Source: an uncultured Sphaerochaeta sp.
GTDB taxonomy: Bacteria; Spirochaetota; Spirochaetia; Sphaerochaetales; Sphaerochaetaceae
Assembly: GCF_963666015.1 (NCBI RefSeq)
Contig: NZ_OY762555.1
Span: 744,001 to 808,000, forward strand
Length of the DNA stretch: 64,000 nt
Direction of reading: 5' to 3'
Part shown: positions 62,334 to 64,000 of the stretch, piece by piece
Layout of the letters: each line of letters opens with the position of its first letter
Numbering within the stretch: position 1 is the stretch's first letter
Position numbers and translations under genes: made by a program
The notes under the pieces: generated by a model
Told to the model about the DNA's origin: nothing
Databases searched by the model: none
The model's input: only the letters and a program-made list of their open reading frames with translations

Positions 62334-64000
62334 ATGAGTGAAGATACATATTACGAAATCAATACGAGAAAGTACATCACAGAACACTACACCCCCTATG
62401 ACGGGGACGAATCCTTCCTTGCAGGGCCAACTGAACGGACAGAAAAATTATGGGGGGAGCTCAAGGAGCTTCTCGAGGTTGAACGCCAACGTGGCGGAAT
62501 GTATGACATCGATGAACATACCATCTCCACCATAGTCAGCCACAAGAACGGATACATCAACCAAGATCTTGAACAAATTGTCGGGTTGCAGACTGATGAA
62601 CCACTCAAGCGTGCCATCATGCCCTTTGGAGGTATCAGACTGGTACATACCGAGTTGAAAGCATACGATCGTACCCTTCCAGAATCCATCGATGAAGTGT
62701 TCAAGTATCGCAAGACACACAATGACGGAGTTTTTGATGTATATACAGAGCAGATGCGCAAAGTTCGACACAGCGGCATCATCACCGGGCTTCCAGATGC
62801 ATATGGGAGGGGAAGGATCATCGGTGATTATCGAAGAGTTTCCCTTTATGGTATCGATTACCTGATCAAGGAAAAACAGAGTGCCAAAGACAACTACCAC
62901 TTTGATGCAATGACTGAGGAGGTCATCCGCGACCGTGAGGAACTCAGTGAGCAAATCCGCAGCCTTCTGGAGCTGAAAGAAATGGCAGCCACTTATGGCT
63001 ATGATATCTCAAAACCTGCAACCAACACAAAGGAAGCTATCCAATGGTTGTACTTTGCCTTCCTCGCAGCAACCAAGGAACAGAACGGAGCTGCTATGAG
63101 CCTGGGAAGGGTCTCCACCTTCCTTGACATTTATGCAGAGGAAGATCTGGGGAGCGGCCGTTTCAGTGAATCGGAAATCCAGGAATTGGTGGATCATTTC
63201 ATCATGAAGCTCCGCATCATTCGATTCCTCAGGACCCCCTCCTATGATGAGCTGTTCAGTGGCGATCCCACCTGGGTGACTGAATCCATTGGTGGTGTAG
63301 GCCACGATGGACGGCATCTGGTTACCAAGATGAGCTACCGGTTCCTCCACAGCCTTACTAATCTTGGTCCGGCCCCTGAGCCGAACCTGACTGTACTCTG
63401 GAGTGACCGTCTTCCACAGTCTTTCAAGAAGTTCTGTGCCCGTCTCTCCATAGAGACCTCCTCGATCCAGTATGAGAACGATGACCTGATGAGGAAGGAT
63501 TATGGTGATGACTATGGCATTGCCTGCTGTGTCTCGGCCATGGAGTTGGGCAGGCAGATGCAATTCTTTGGTGCTCGGGTAAATCTGGCAAAGGCTTTGC
63601 TCTACGCAATCAACGGTGGAAGGGATGAGAAAAGCGGAGAACAAATTGGACCTAAACTGGCTCCGGTGGGCGATGATATTCTTGACTATGACACTGTTTT
63701 GGACCGCTATGAGGCGATGAGTAGCTGGCTTGCCAAGCTGTACATTGATACCTTGAATGTCATCCACTATATGCATGACAAGTACAGCTATGAACGTCTG
63801 GAAATGGCCCTGCATGATGCCAAGGTAATGCGTACCATGGCAGGGGGAATCGCTGGATTGAGCGTCGTTGCCGACAGCCTCTCAGCCATCAAGTATGCAA
63901 AGGTAAGACCCATCAGGGATGAGCGGGGACTGGCTGTCGATTTTGAGATTGATGGAGACTTCCCTACCTACGGAAACAATGACGAGCAAGTTGATGCAAT
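62334..64000 (+). CDS. pflB: Pyruvate formate-lyase, 5' part
   Basis: The first 555 residues of a glycyl-radical enzyme that cleaves pyruvate with CoA to acetyl-CoA and formate; the gene runs past the window edge, so the glycyl-radical motif is not seen. The catalytic Cys-Cys pair is at residues 398-399 ([12 protein letters not shown]). Other family segments: [28 protein letters not shown] and the EPNLTVLW region. AAGGGG precedes the ATG. The upstream CRP-type palindrome suggests anaerobic control by the divergent FNR-like regulator. Confidence 0.96.
   Translation, partial: MSEDTYYEINTRKYITEHYTPYDGDESFLAGPTERTEKLWGELKELLEVERQRGGMYDIDEHTISTIVSHKNGYINQDLEQIVGLQTDEPLKRAIMPFGGIRLVHTELKAYDRTLPESIDEVFKYRKTHNDGVFDVYTEQMRKVRHSGIITGLPDAYGRGRIIGDYRRVSLYGIDYLIKEKQSAKDNYHFDAMTEEVIRDREELSEQIRSLLELKEMAATYGYDISKPATNTKEAIQWLYFAFLAATKEQNGAAMSLGRVSTFLDIYAEEDLGSGRFSESEIQELVDHFIMKLRIIRFLRTPSYDELFSGDPTWVTESIGGVGHDGRHLVTKMSYRFLHSLTNLGPAPEPNLTVLWSDRLPQSFKKFCARLSIETSSIQYENDDLMRKDYGDDYGIACCVSAMELGRQMQFFGARVNLAKALLYAINGGRDEKSGEQIGPKLAPVGDDILDYDTVLDRYEAMSSWLAKLYIDTLNVIHYMHDKYSYERLEMALHDAKVMRTMAGGIAGLSVVADSLSAIKYAKVRPIRDERGLAVDFEIDGDFPTYGNNDEQVDA

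Noticed and set aside
63009..63815. 268-codon minus-strand frame near the right edge
   Set aside because: Antisense to pflB, whose protein is unmistakable on the plus strand up to the edge.

Overview
The window looks like chromosomal DNA of a free-living or gut-type anaerobic spirochaete, most probably Sphaerochaeta or a close relative. This is an inference from gene content: moderate GC, a sugar ABC importer without its own ATPase next to a GH78 alpha-L-rhamnosidase, LL-diaminopimelate aminotransferase (DapL) lysine synthesis, pyruvate formate-lyase, small 2[4Fe-4S] ferredoxins and many lipoproteins. No 16S rRNA or other species marker is present. About 64 protein genes and 6 tRNA genes fill nearly all of the sequence. 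There is no CRISPR array, rRNA or prophage.

Layout. 1-5.2 kb: 3' end of a sugar-binding protein, two permeases and an alpha-L-rhamnosidase, one rhamnoside-use operon. 5.3-14.2 kb: single genes often packed tail to tail (RDD membrane protein, arylsulfate sulfotransferase, DUF1295 protein, membrane-anchored MsrB-MsrA, AzlCD exporter, TatD-like hydrolase, TcdA, lipoprotein). 14.2-21.3 kb: dapB-dapA-dapL-lysA-ybgC operon with topB upstream. 21.4-25.6 kb: iron-sulfur proteins, a short 55-aa ferredoxin, xseAB and purU. 25.7-29.4 kb: an ammonium channel fused to PII, an M29 aminopeptidase and a pseudouridine synthase. 29.5-31.5 kb: CBS/ATPase, DRTGG-like and PHP genes. 31.5-35.3 kb: Bax-inhibitor-1 protein, lipoprotein and RarA fused to a methyltransferase-like domain. 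35.4-35.9 kb: tRNA His-Arg-Lys-Leu-Gly. 36-47.5 kb: GGDEF-EAL protein, acetyltransferase, Spx/ArsC-like protein, tig-clpP-clpX, nrnA, a sigma-like protein, rdgB and pepF, then tRNA-Leu. 47.9-53.3 kb: DUF2975/XRE pair, a transposase-like gene with an altered catalytic site, a polar amino-acid ABC importer and a LysE exporter. 53.4-60.3 kb: a lipoprotein with three FMN-binding-type repeats, a large Ndh2, a polyprenyl diphosphate synthase, a small unknown protein, a hemerythrin/PAS protein and a CBS protein. 60.5-64 kb: paired permeases, an FNR-like regulator and the start of pflB.

The most interesting region is 53.4-58.5 kb. A flavin-type lipoprotein, a membrane-extended Ndh2 and a quinone side-chain synthase match the core of flavin-based extracellular electron transfer loci described in Gram-positive bacteria, here in a spirochaete, and the Ndh2 carries an internal set of 11-residue repeats. 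A second pattern runs through the window: nine genes without a Shine-Dalgarno have a -10-like hexamer exactly 6-7 nt before the ATG, as expected of leaderless mRNAs. Third, the FNR-like regulator at the right end has iron-sulfur cysteines but CRP-type DNA-reading residues, and a perfect CRP-type palindrome lies between it and pflB.
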